Below are positions 1-8,220 of a stretch of DNA of 32,402 bases, in pieces. The position numbers and the translations under genes were made by a program. The notes under the pieces were generated by a model, which worked only from the letters and a program-made list of their open reading frames with translations, searched no databases and was not told the DNA's origin. The stretch comes from UBA7867 sp964579205 (GTDB lineage Bacteria; Bacillota; Clostridia; Christensenellales; UBA1242): NCBI GenBank assembly GCA_964579205.1, contig CAZOFH010000011.1, positions 1-32,402 of the forward strand. The letters run 5' to 3'. Position 1 is the first letter of the stretch, and each line of letters starts with the position of its first letter.

Positions 1-2697
1 TCGTCAAACACCAGTTCATTCAAGCATGTGGACGAGTTGCTGCTCGACCCAACGACAGCGACAGGTGATATGCCATTTAATGGGGGCAGTTTAACGCAGT
101 TGGTCAATATGATATATGGTTCATCGGGCGATATGAATACACAAATTGACAGCCTCACTACTAGCGTGGGCGCCACACCACTTACTGCTGCGAATTTACG
201 TGCAAAAACATACAACAAAAGCGATGGACAAAGTATTGTAGTACGCCTTGGCGGACTAGATTGGATAGTAACATACGTATCAAAAGACACGGACAACAAC
301 CTCGTAGCCACATTGTGGCTAAGTAACAATCACCAAGAGGCTTGGTCTGGGCAGAATAAGAACCTTGGCGATCACTATGGTATCGCGAATGGGGGACTCT
401 ACAGTGACTGGTCTGACGACTGGAGAAACTCAACAGTAGGTACATATCCAAGTAATATGTATGGTACCAGTTACATTCGAGTAGCAACATTAAACAATAC
501 AGGTACTGGCAACAAGAGTAAATACGCTACCAGTAATAGCGCATTAAGCAGCACTGTTACTCAATCCTCTGACCACATCTTTTCACTGTATACTGTGGCT
601 AGCAAGGGGTTGACCCGCTTCCTTTCTACACCCAGCAAGATGCCTTGGATGACTAATATGCAGAATCCTGCAAATAGAAACGAAACAAGTTATTGGCTCA
701 ATAACGAGTCATTGACTACAACGAACGGCTATAGTTACTCTGGCTCTTGGTACAGCAGCGACTACAATTACACAGGCAAAACTGATTACGCAAACTGGGG
801 AGACGACTACCTATGGTTGCCTAGTATGGCGGAGATGGGGTATGAGGATGCTCACGACGGCCTATGGGAGACCAATACTGCTGAGCGAACCACATACGAT
901 GGGAGTAGTACTTCATTCTCAACTAGTTATCTGGGCACCTCACAGTCCAATTATGGAAATACAGCCTATTGTTACACGTGGGGGCGCTCTGCGTACGATG
1001 ATAATGCACTTTGTAGCTAGAATCTCAACCCCTCAGGTTCCTCTGATAGTCTCAGTAGTGTGAACTATAGCCAAGCGGTACGCCCCTCGCTTCTCATATC
1101 TCTTAACTCTGCCGCGTCGTACGCAATGATGCCTCAATTAACCTTTGATAAGCAAGATGGTAGTGGTGGCACAAGTTCTATTGCTATAACCTCACAAAAT
1201 ACATTCTCCAATATTACTCCACCAACCCGCACAGGTGGCTACACTTTCAGCGGCTACTATACCAGTGCGAATGGTCAAGGTACAAAAATCTATAATGCAG
1301 ACGGCACTCCAGCAGTATCAGTTTCTCCATTCACTGAAGATACCACACTCTATGCGTATTGGGCTCCGAATACATATAATATTTCGGTTACGCTCAATGG
1401 CGGGAGCGGTGTGAGTAGCAGCACTTACACAGTGTCGACTAGCAGTCAAACAAAGACAATAGCCAATCCGACTCGCACAGGATATCAGTTTGCGGGGTGG
1501 ACAGTGAGTTGCTCAAACGGTAGCCCGACTATTTCGGGTACAACTCTCACAATCCCTGCCAACTGCTATAATAACATAACTTTATCAGCAAAATGGACGG
1601 CTAATACATATTCTGTAAAATACAAAGCAAATGGCGGCAGTGGATCGATGAGCGATTCAACACATACATATGACGTGGTTAATAACTTGACATCTAACAG
1701 TTTTACTCGCGCGGGCTATACTTTTGCGGGCTGGGCGACGAGTGCAAACGGCGCAAAAGTGTACAACAATAGCCAAAGTGTCAGCAATTTGACCACCACA
1801 AACGGGGCTACGGTCACGCTTTACGCCGTATGGCGAGCGATAGCGATTACTGTTGTTCTGGACACTCAATCAACTACGGCGACTAGTACAGCATCATTCA
1901 CTCAGACATATGATGCCACTCTGCCTAATATTAGCCCACCTAGTCGGACAAGGTACACATTCGGAGGGTATTACACCGAGCCCAAAGGTGGCGGGCAAAA
2001 AATCTACAATGCCGACGGCACGCCAGCGGTGACCAAATCGACGTTTCTACTAGACACTACTCTGTATGCATACTGGTTGTGGTATCGGATCGCAGAAGTT
2101 ACCGGTAGCACCGTCAACGTGACAGTGGTTGAATTTTCGAATGGTGATGCTACGTTTACCAAAGTAATGCTGACGCCAGCGACTGGCAATGTTATTTCGC
2201 AATTTTCATTCGACAACGAGAATTGGATTACTGTTGTGCGATTCCAAGAGTTGATAATCAATTCGCCAATCGCCATCGAAGTGGAATATTCCGCGAACGA
2301 GAGCCTAAATTCGCTAGTTATAAAATTTGAAGGACTGGTGACAACCAATGTTGTGCCAATCTACCTCAAAACCGTTTCTGGCGCATATTCTGGGCTAAAA
2401 TTGTCGGGCGGCTCTGTGAGTGGAGTGGTAGTAACTGCGACACTCGGCGGCACTGCGTATATCGTGGGTGACGATTTTGAGAATTTGGAGGATAGCGACA
2501 CTATCACTATATCGACTACGTTGTGCCAGCCGGGGTACGCTTTTGTCGGGTGGTACCTCGACGACGACCGCACGACTGCTATTTCGACTGCTACTAGTTA
2601 TCGTGTGGCAAAGTCAGTGGCTTATGAACATACACTAGTCGCTGTATATCAGCCAACCAGCAACAACAATGTCAATCTCGAAGTGGATAATACATAA
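1..2697 (+). pseudogene. InlB/B-repeat surface protein, 5'-truncated by window and broken by an in-frame TAG
   Basis: The reading frame is open from base 1, so the gene begins upstream. It aligns colinearly with the paralogue at 25171-27385 from its first residues (both carry SSNTSS). A TAG at 1018-1020 interrupts the frame and the same frame continues to TAA at 2695-2697, with homology resuming across the stop (AVRPSL versus AVRPCM). The N-terminal half is a secreted-type domain with conserved VVRLGGLDWIVT, WLSNNHQ and LWLPS..E segments, resembling DUF6273-like domains of gut Firmicutes. The C-terminal half has about four B-repeats (GGYTFSGYYT, GYQFAGW, GYTFAGW, YTFGGYYT, with YAYW ends), then a tail almost identical to that of the paralogue. 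I see no LPXTG motif or C-terminal membrane anchor. The likely role is an extracellular adhesin-like protein. A GTG at 1060 could restart translation, but without a signal peptide. Confidence 0.8.
1018..1020 (+). other. In-frame TAG nonsense codon inside the surface protein gene
   Basis: Frame +1 is open from 1 to 1017 and from 1021 to 2694. The homologous paralogue reads through this position. TAG also terminates intact genes in the window (5767, 11480, 17807), so a recoded TAG is unlikely. Confidence 0.85.
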
Positions 2698-2728
2698 AAA
2701 TGATAGAGTAATCCAATAAAAGAGAACC

Positions 2729-2754
2729 AAAAAGACCCGTTGGGTCTTTTTTTT
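2729..2754 (+). terminator. Rho-independent terminator of the first surface protein gene
   Basis: A perfect stem (AAAAAGACCC at 2729-2738 with GGGTCTTTTT at 2742-2751, 3-nt loop) runs into a T tract. The same terminator with a different loop follows the paralogue at 27414-27437. Confidence 0.9.
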
Positions 2755-2760
2755 CGTTTT

Positions 2761-2815
2761 GGGTTCGCCGTTTCCTCACAGATTCCACGGGTACGGTCGT
2801 ACCCTCTGAATGGCA
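2761..2815 (+). repeat. Dispersed palindromic repeat (REP-like), copy A
   Basis: The unit is GGGTTCG, a few variable bases, CTCACAGATTCCAC, a hairpin, then TCTGAATGRC. Here the central hairpin is GGGTACG/CGTACCC. The flanks match the other copies while the hairpin bases differ but still pair. It follows the terminator directly. Confidence 0.85.
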
Positions 2816-2895
2816 GTTGAAAGGATTATCTTTATTATATGGTGTGTGCTGACGCATTCACTATGCGCCTGTCTGAAGATAGCACTGTCGACCCC

Positions 2896-2980
2896 GCGGC
2901 TTGCCGCGGTGCATCCGTGAGGATGCACTATGCGCCGAATGGCGCATCAGGCGCCCTGCGGGCGCCTCGCGGCAAGCCGC
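2896..2980. repeat. GC-rich cloverleaf-like palindromic element, copy 1
   Basis: An outer stem (GCGGCTTGCCGCG at 2896-2908 with its perfect complement at 2968-2980) encloses three hairpins: GTGCATCC/GGATGCAC, TGCGCC/GGCGCA and GGCGCCC/GGGCGCC. This four-way-junction layout recurs at 23857 and 24554. It is much more GC-rich than its surroundings. No coding function is apparent. Confidence 0.85.
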
Positions 2981-3021
2981 CCGTCTAGCGATAGAGCAGC
3001 AACATTCAAAAAACGGACAAC

Positions 3022-3054
3022 AAAAAAAGCCGCCCCAGAGGGGGGGGCTTTTTT
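3022..3054 (-). terminator. Terminator downstream of the 618-aa membrane protein gene
   Basis: A hairpin (AAAAAAAGCCGCCCC, 4-nt loop AGAG, then the G run and CTTTTTT) lies just after the minus-strand stop codon at 3062. A-runs and T-runs on both sides make it potentially bidirectional, insulating it from the surface protein gene. Confidence 0.85.
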
Positions 3055-3061
3055 GTCATAT

Positions 3062-4918
3062 TTATTCTTCGGTAGTTTCGGCATCGGGTAGAGTAGGGTG
3101 GATTTTTTTCTTGCGGCGGTGGTAAACGACCAACACAATGACAGTTACGATTACGCTGACTGCGACTAAGACAATCCCGAGGATTTGCGCAATGGTGAGT
3201 TGCCCAGTATCTAGAAAACTCGTCTTGCAATAGCCTGTTTTGATGATTTCATTATCGCCGTCAAAAATGTAATATTCGATTTTTGAAATGCCATCGTCGA
3301 GGTTGCTGAGGATTTTTACCTCACTGCCTTTCGCTAAAACGTCGACTTTGTTAAAGCAGTTTTTCTCGCCATAAATAATCGTTTCCGCCTTGGTTACGGC
3401 ATTCGGCACGGATTTGGTTTCGATTGCGACTTGCTCGCAAGATACAAGGGTTCGGCTGTCGACATAACCGATTACCTCGGTGCCGTTTTTGCTGAATTTT
3501 ATCGCAGCAAAACTCGCGCCATTGCTGTCCAAATCCAGTGTCGGACTCTCTTGTATCGTCACGACATCGCCGTAATGCAGCATCCCTAGACTGGTGACAA
3601 AGGTGTCAGTAGCGACAGGCTGACTAATCGGCATACAAAATATTTTGCTGAGCCCTGTGATGACTTTGCCTGCGCTGTGTTCGCTAAATTCTGTCGGGAT
3701 TTCGTCCGTCAACGCCGCACAAGCGGATTTGAGCACGTAGCCTACTTGATAACCTGCGGCACTGTCGCAATTATTGTCAAAAACATAGTAAAATGTCGGG
3801 TCTTGCGCATCCAAGACGATTAATTTTTTGTTCAAAACGAGCGCTTTGGCAGGGGCGAGGCGGGTCTTGTATTGGAAAATTTGAGTTGCAGCGGTCACTT
3901 TTATTGCGTCGATGACCTCGGTTTTGGCGCTTAAATTGGTGAGTTTGACCGCTGGCTGGATTGCGGAATAATTCGTGATAAAATTGTCGCCGCTGTCGGT
4001 CAGCAGTTGAGTAGAGTAAATCTTATTATCCGTCGTGATGTAGTATAATTTGCCGTTGACAAAGTCAAAATCCACGCTCGAGGTGTCGTCGCTAGGGAGG
4101 GTGGTGGTCGCTACGATTGCGGTGTTGCTCAACTTGAATAGAGCGCTGCCCGCCTTTGCGTAAATGTAGCCTTGATTGTCGGTGGCAAGGTAGTCGATAT
4201 TCGCGGTCGTTACGGCGCTCAATGTGTCAGGGAGAATGGCGGTGAGTGCTTTTGTCGTGGTGTCGAGGCGGTAGATTTTGTTTGCGACTGAGAAATAAAT
4301 CGCGCTGCCGTCCTCGGTTATGCAAAAGCCGCCTTTGTCAAAATCTTGGCTAATACTACTATCCAAATTGCAGAAAAGCGTCGGATGAGTGTCATTTAGG
4401 TGATAATTCAATATCATTTTGTCGTTAATCATATAGATTTCGTCATCGGCGCTTTTGGCGAGCGTCTGAGGCGGGGTCACCACACCGTCTACATTGTCGC
4501 CGTCTTTGTACCTATTCAAGGTCTTGGCAGTTTGCTGACTCTGACTGTCCACCAGATTGACAAAGGTCGAGGTGGTCGAAATGAGGTATTTGTCGCCCAA
4601 GGCGAGGATGTCAAAAGGCAGGGCGTTTTCTTCGGTATCCGCTGATGCCGTCTGGTGGATGATTTTGCTGATGCCATTTTTCTGCTCGATGACCTTTTGA
4701 CCGTTTCGGTCGGCTAGATAAATCGCGCCGTCAAAATATCTGATTTTGGTAAAATTGGTGGGCGTGTACCCGTCGATGTCTATCGTTATTTGCTGCGGTG
4801 TGGTCGCGGTGTAGGCGGGAAGTTCTGCGCGCAAAGCCGGAGCAAAGACAAAGCACATCAGCAACATGCTCGCGAATCCCCAAAGCGTCATTACATTACA
4901 AATTACAAACTTTTTCAT
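3062..4918 (-). CDS. Membrane-anchored extracytoplasmic protein with propeller-like region and SH3-like repeats
   Basis: A 618-aa protein of unrecognised function. An N-terminal signal peptide (residues 1-31, ending APALRA) is followed by short beta-rich repeats of beta-propeller flavour (residues about 55-310; IYLAD, IYFSVANKIYRLD, LYYITTDNKIYS). Three SH3-like segments follow (about 345-402, 424-493 and 510-570), two of them carrying a closing GYV or GYC motif. A single membrane helix (576-598) and a basic tail HRRKKK end the protein, so the bulk lies outside the cell. The start is supported by GGAG upstream of the ATG and a TATAAT at 4938-4943 on the minus strand. It has the same layout as the 270-aa protein at 5831-6643, and the two flank the HTH gene. 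A sensor or wall-binding role is only a guess. Confidence 0.8.
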   Translation of the reverse strand: MKKFVICNVMTLWGFASMLLMCFVFAPALRAELPAYTATTPQQITIDIDGYTPTNFTKIRYFDGAIYLADRNGQKVIEQKNGISKIIHQTASADTEENALPFDILALGDKYLISTTSTFVNLVDSQSQQTAKTLNRYKDGDNVDGVVTPPQTLAKSADDEIYMINDKMILNYHLNDTHPTLFCNLDSSISQDFDKGGFCITEDGSAIYFSVANKIYRLDTTTKALTAILPDTLSAVTTANIDYLATDNQGYIYAKAGSALFKLSNTAIVATTTLPSDDTSSVDFDFVNGKLYYITTDNKIYSTQLLTDSGDNFITNYSAIQPAVKLTNLSAKTEVIDAIKVTAATQIFQYKTRLAPAKALVLNKKLIVLDAQDPTFYYVFDNNCDSAAGYQVGYVLKSACAALTDEIPTEFSEHSAGKVITGLSKIFCMPISQPVATDTFVTSLGMLHYGDVVTIQESPTLDLDSNGASFAAIKFSKNGTEVIGYVDSRTLVSCEQVAIETKSVPNAVTKAETIIYGEKNCFNKVDVLAKGSEVKILSNLDDGISKIEYYIFDGDNEIIKTGYCKTSFLDTGQLTIAQILGIVLVAVSVIVTVIVLVVYHRRKKKIHPTLPDAETTEE

Positions 4919-4937
4919 ACGTACTCCTATCCCACAT

Positions 4938-4943
4938 ATTATA
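4938..4943 (-). promoter_or_regulatory. -10 box of the 618-aa protein gene
   Basis: Reading the minus strand, TATAAT lies about 20 bases upstream of the start codon, with GGAG between. The -35 is poorly defined (A/T-rich TTTTTA-like). Confidence 0.5.
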
Positions 4944-5036
4944 CCATATTGTGCCGTCTTTTAAAAATAATTTGAGCAAATTAACTCAAAAATTTTTATT
5001 AAGACATACATTGTCAAAAATTAATAATTATACTAT

Positions 5037-5048
5037 GAACATATGTTC
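5037..5048. promoter_or_regulatory. Candidate LexA/DinR (SOS) operator
   Basis: GAACATATGTTC is a perfect 12-bp palindrome matching the Gram-positive LexA core GAAC-RNRY-GTTC. It sits in the divergent region between the 618-aa gene and the HTH gene, 15 bases upstream of a TTGACA (5064-5069). I saw no second copy in the window. Binding is inferred from the consensus. Confidence 0.7.
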
Positions 5049-5063
5049 ATCCGCAAAACGGGA

Positions 5064-5092
5064 TTGACAGAAATTTCAGGAAATAGTAAATA
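5064..5092 (+). promoter_or_regulatory. Candidate promoter next to the SOS box
   Basis: TTGACA (5064-5069), a 17-base spacer, then TAAATA (5087-5092). The -35 is perfect and the -10 weak. The LexA-type palindrome lies just upstream. Confidence 0.45.
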
Positions 5093-5136
5093 TTAAAAAA
5101 TTATTCAAAAATATGCAAAAAAGTTGTCTCAGACTC

Positions 5137-5165
5137 TTGACAACGCAAAAAACTTGGTATATAGT
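5137..5165 (+). promoter_or_regulatory. Promoter of the HTH gene
   Basis: TTGACA (5137-5142), a 17-base spacer, TATAGT (5160-5165). The RBS AAGGAGAG then precedes the ATG at 5222. Confidence 0.7.
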
Positions 5166-5221
5166 TGTTGTCGAAAAAGGGCGAAAGACTTTTTTAGGGC
5201 ATAAAAAATAAGGAGAGAATT

Positions 5222-5767
5222 ATGAAAAAATTAGTTTGGGCAAAGACCTTATTGTTTTCTTACAAATACTTGGCGAGGATTATAAAAGGCGTGGATAGAA
5301 TCGTGCTAGAGCGTAGCGCAAAGAGCCATACGACGGCGTGGTGCGAGTTTACCACAATGGAGCAGATGGAGCAAATTATTGATTTGATTCAGCGCAAAAA
5401 ACGGCTACAGACTGTCAAAATGTTGATAGAAGAGGGGCTCAAAAATATCGATCCGCAGGCGGCGCGCACGCTCATCAGATACTGTATTGACAAGGTGGAT
5501 TTGGAGATTTTGGCAGAAGAGTATGGGCTGAGTAAACGGACAATGTCGCGCCGAATAAATGCGATGCTAGTCGACCTAATTGACAAAATTAGGGACCTAG
5601 GTTATGGGGTGGCGAAAATAGAATCACTGCTAGAAAATGAGGGCTGGATAGTCGGTATTTTCAATAAATTCGCCTGCCGTTTTTCGGGCGAGAATGAGGT
5701 CAAGCCGCTATTGTTGCCGTCGTCAATAAACACTGTCGAGCGTTTGTTTTTGCAATGTTACAAATAG
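5222..5767 (+). CDS. HTH DNA-binding protein, possible SOS-linked regulator
   Basis: A 181-aa protein. Residues about 75-122 form a helix-rich region with a sigma-70 region 4-like helix-turn-helix (LEILAEEYGLSKRTMSRRI). The preceding segment (45-75) is charged and helical; the last 50 residues are not recognisable. The arrangement resembles ArpU-type late regulators that precede terminase genes in Gram-positive phages, but the match is weak and a host regulator is equally possible. The start is set by AAGGAGAG seven bases upstream. The upstream region carries a LexA-type palindrome and two candidate promoters. Three tandem 11-bp repeats begin three bases after the stop codon. The terminase gene lies about 1 kb downstream beyond a convergent gene. 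Confidence 0.75.
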   Translation: MKKLVWAKTLLFSYKYLARIIKGVDRIVLERSAKSHTTAWCEFTTMEQMEQIIDLIQRKKRLQTVKMLIEEGLKNIDPQAARTLIRYCIDKVDLEILAEEYGLSKRTMSRRINAMLVDLIDKIRDLGYGVAKIESLLENEGWIVGIFNKFACRFSGENEVKPLLLPSSINTVERLFLQCYK

Positions 5768-5769
5768 GA

Positions 5770-5802
5770 TGCATAGTACCTGCATAGTACGTGCATAATA
5801 CC
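5770..5802. repeat. Three tandem 11-bp repeats (TGCATARTACS)
   Basis: TGCATAGTACC (5770-5780), TGCATAGTACG (5781-5791) and TGCATAATACC (5792-5802) follow one another with no gap, spaced about one helical turn. They lie between the HTH gene and the convergent 270-aa gene. The reverse complement of the first unit occurs at 16783-16793 in the phage module, which suggests a protein-binding site. Confidence 0.8.
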
Positions 5803-5830
5803 TTATTTTGGGCGATTTTTAGTCAAAATA

Positions 5831-6643
5831 TCAAAAATCGAAGTCATTTCGGTCGTTTTTGTCAGGTAGGGAGAGTTGGTTGAGAGCCTTGATTTGACGA
5901 CGCGCAGACTGCTTTTTGGTGCGTTTCGGCTTGATAATCAGTATCAAAATTATCGCAGCAGGAATGGTGAGTAAGAGTATCAGCAGCAGGTTGTTTGTGT
6001 TGCCTAATTCGGGGGCTAATATAGTGGTGCTTGCTGCTGCGTCGGGCTCGAGTTGCACCTCTTCGGTGTTCTCGATTAGCGGGGACAAATTGCTGACTAG
6101 AGATGAGTGTAGGTATCCCAATACAGGCCCTTTCTCAGAGTCGACATATTTGCATAGATACCAGATGCCAAGGTCGTGATCATTGAGTTTTTGCCCCGAA
6201 ACAGAGCCGATGTAGAGAGTGTCAGTTGCGTCGTATGGGATGCTACTCAGATACGTCGAGGTGGTAGAGGGTTTTTGCCAAACGGTCGCGTTGGCGGTAT
6301 GCAGTAGGTCAAAAGTTTGTACGCTGTATGGAGTGGTTGGAGTCGAGTAAACAGGGGTAACCGCACTCTTGTTGACTGTGCCGCTTACCCCTAGATAACT
6401 CACCTCGAGATGGGTGTCATCGAGCGAGTCGATAGCCTTGACAAAGTAGGTCTTTGGCAGCGAACAAATAACTTCGCTAGACGCCTCACGAGTTTCGGTA
6501 ATTGAGTACAAAAATACCTCATCTTGAGTAATTTTGTAAAAAAGTGGCTCGGTCGCAGCAGACAAAATTAAGCCGTTTTGACAGCCCAAATTAAAGCCCA
6601 AAATGAATAAAAATACAGTAAAAATGAATAAATATTTACGCAT
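5831..6643 (-). CDS. Membrane-anchored protein with two SH3-like domains
   Basis: A 270-aa protein of unknown function. It has a hydrophobic N-terminal signal or lipoprotein-like segment (FLFILGFNLGC, with a possible lipobox Cys at 21), two SH3-like beta domains (about 32-95 and 108-187, the second ending GYLHSSLVS), an acidic linker, one membrane helix (about 221-240) and a highly basic cytoplasmic tail (KPKRTKKQSARR). The layout mirrors the 618-aa protein on the other side of the HTH gene. The start follows TAGGAGA seven bases upstream. Bacterial SH3 domains often bind cell wall or sense envelope state, but the ligand here is unknown. Confidence 0.8.
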   Translation of the reverse strand: MRKYLFIFTVFLFILGFNLGCQNGLILSAATEPLFYKITQDEVFLYSITETREASSEVICSLPKTYFVKAIDSLDDTHLEVSYLGVSGTVNKSAVTPVYSTPTTPYSVQTFDLLHTANATVWQKPSTTSTYLSSIPYDATDTLYIGSVSGQKLNDHDLGIWYLCKYVDSEKGPVLGYLHSSLVSNLSPLIENTEEVQLEPDAAASTTILAPELGNTNNLLLILLLTIPAAIILILIIKPKRTKKQSARRQIKALNQLSLPDKNDRNDFDF

Positions 6644-6671
6644 TAAAAAAATCTCCTATCAAAATGATACC

Positions 6672-6712
6672 AAAACAATAATTGAAATCCGTATGCAATT
6701 ATTGTTTTTTTT
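6672..6712. terminator. Perfect 13-bp inverted repeat with T tract between divergent genes
   Basis: AAAACAATAATTG (6672-6684) and its exact complement (6696-6708) are separated by 11 bases, with T running to 6712. It reads as an intrinsic terminator on the plus strand that would shield the terminase promoter from read-through. Its place in a divergent promoter region also fits an operator. Confidence 0.6.
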
Positions 6713-6719
6713 ACGACTT

Positions 6720-6749
6720 TTATACCATTATGTAGCGAAAATTATAATA
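6720..6749 (+). promoter_or_regulatory. Candidate promoter of the phage head module
   Basis: A TATAAT about 25 bases before the terminase ATG is preceded at 17 bases by a weak -35 (TTATAC). The RBS AAAAGGTG follows. A poor -35 is compatible with a need for an activator. Confidence 0.45.
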
Positions 6750-6770
6750 AAAAAATGAAAAGGTGAAACT

Positions 6771-8219
6771 ATGGATTTGCGCAGTGCTGTTTATGAACTG
6801 GATACGGTGATGTTTGAATTAAAACGCAGAAAGCGAAACAACAAACTTTTTGAATACAATAGTGGCGAAAAAGTGCACAAAAAGCAAATCGCATTTCACA
6901 AGTGTACAAAACGAAATCGGTGGGTTTTTGGAGGAAATCGTAGTGGAAAATCTCAGTGTGGTGCGGTCGAAGTCGTTTGGTTGGCGCGCGGCAATCATCC
7001 GTACAAAACGAACAAGGCAAAAACAGACGGATGGGTGGTCAGTCTGAGTCAGCAGGTTCAGCGTGATGTCGCGCAGCAAAAAATTTTGTATTACATCAAT
7101 CCCGACTGGATAGTGGATATCGTGATGCTCACAGGTCGCAAAGATTCGCCCGAAAGCGGTGTAATTGATTATATTTTGGTCAAAAGCGTTTCGGGGGAAG
7201 TGAGTAAAATCGGCTTTAAGACTTGTGACCAAGGGCGAGAGAAATTCCAAGGAACGAGCCTTGATTATGTGTGGTTTGATGAAGAACCGCCTTTTGATAT
7301 ATATCTCGAGTGTCGGATGCGCGTTTTGGATCGAGTCGGAGAAATTTTTGGCACGATGACGCCACTCAAAGGGCTGACTTGGGTATACAATCACATTTAT
7401 TTGAATGAAAATGCCGATCCTGAGATTTGGTACGAAGAAATCGAGTGGGCGGATAATCCGTTTTTGGACGAAAAGGAAATCCAAGCAATGTCGCAAATTT
7501 TGTCTGCCGACGATTTGGAAAGTCGGCGTTATGGTAAATTTGCTTCTTATGGCGGGCTGGTATATAGCGAATTCCAAGAGTCGGTCAATGTCATTGAGCC
7601 TTTTAATGTACCAAAAGAGTGGTTTGACAAAATTAGTATTGACCCTGGGCTGCACAATCCGCTGAGTTGCCATTGGTATGCAGTGGATTATGACGGCAAT
7701 GTTTATGTGATAGCCGAGCATTACGAGGCGGGCAAGACTTTGGAATATCACGCTGACAAAATTATTTCGACTTGTGAGGCTCTGGGCTGGCGAAAAGGTT
7801 TTAACGGGAAATATGATTGTTTGATTGATTCTGCTGCCAATCAAAAGACACTTTCGGGTACAAAAAGTGTGGCTGAATTGTTTTTGGATTATGGAATTAA
7901 TGCAAACACGGCGGTAAACAAAGATTTGCTTTCTGGCATTTCGCGTGTAAAAAGTTATCTAAGGAATGTAAATAATGAAACAAAATTATTTATTTTCAAA
8001 AATTGTGTGAATATGATTAGAGAAATTAAAGGATATTGGTGGGGTAATAATGATGCGCCAATCAAAAAAGATGATCACGCGATGGATGAATTGCGTTATT
8101 ACATAATGTCGCGCCCAGAAAATGCTCTAAAGCCAGAAATTGTTCCGACAACAGTGCAATTACATAAAGAGAGGCTTATTCAAAAGGCTCGACAACACAA
8201 TTTACATAGGAGATGGTGA
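6771..8219 (+). CDS. terL: Phage terminase large subunit (ATPase/nuclease)
   Basis: A 482-aa DNA-packaging motor. The N-terminal ATPase has Walker A GGNRSGKS (54-61), Walker B YVWFDEE (166-172) and a coupling-type motif GTMTPLKG (194-201). The C-terminal RNase H-like nuclease shows the acidic residues expected: D291 in ISIDPG, D353 in LIDSAA, and the DDHAMDELRY motif (434-443). The length is normal and no catalytic motif is missing, so the protein looks functional. It is the first gene of the head module; the next gene begins two bases after its stop. The order terminase, portal, scaffold, coat is classical for tailed phages. Confidence 0.93.
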   Translation: MDLRSAVYELDTVMFELKRRKRNNKLFEYNSGEKVHKKQIAFHKCTKRNRWVFGGNRSGKSQCGAVEVVWLARGNHPYKTNKAKTDGWVVSLSQQVQRDVAQQKILYYINPDWIVDIVMLTGRKDSPESGVIDYILVKSVSGEVSKIGFKTCDQGREKFQGTSLDYVWFDEEPPFDIYLECRMRVLDRVGEIFGTMTPLKGLTWVYNHIYLNENADPEIWYEEIEWADNPFLDEKEIQAMSQILSADDLESRRYGKFASYGGLVYSEFQESVNVIEPFNVPKEWFDKISIDPGLHNPLSCHWYAVDYDGNVYVIAEHYEAGKTLEYHADKIISTCEALGWRKGFNGKYDCLIDSAANQKTLSGTKSVAELFLDYGINANTAVNKDLLSGISRVKSYLRNVNNETKLFIFKNCVNMIREIKGYWWGNNDAPIKKDDHAMDELRYYIMSRPENALKPEIVPTTVQLHKERLIQKARQHNLHRRW

Positions 8220-8220
8220 G

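Noticed and set aside
1018..1020. Recoded stop codon (TAG read as an amino acid)
   Set aside because: TAG terminates several intact genes here (5767, 11480, 17807) and no suppressor tRNA is seen.
2901..3125. Small ORFs running through the GC-rich cloverleaf repeats
   Set aside because: Arise from the palindromic element itself and have no RBS or homology signal.
5770..5802. Short CRISPR-like array
   Set aside because: Units are 11 bp with no spacers and no cas genes nearby.
6819..7844. Long minus-strand ORF of 341 codons opposite terL
   Set aside because: Lies wholly antisense to a terminase with all motifs intact; composition is that of a shadow frame and no RBS is seen.
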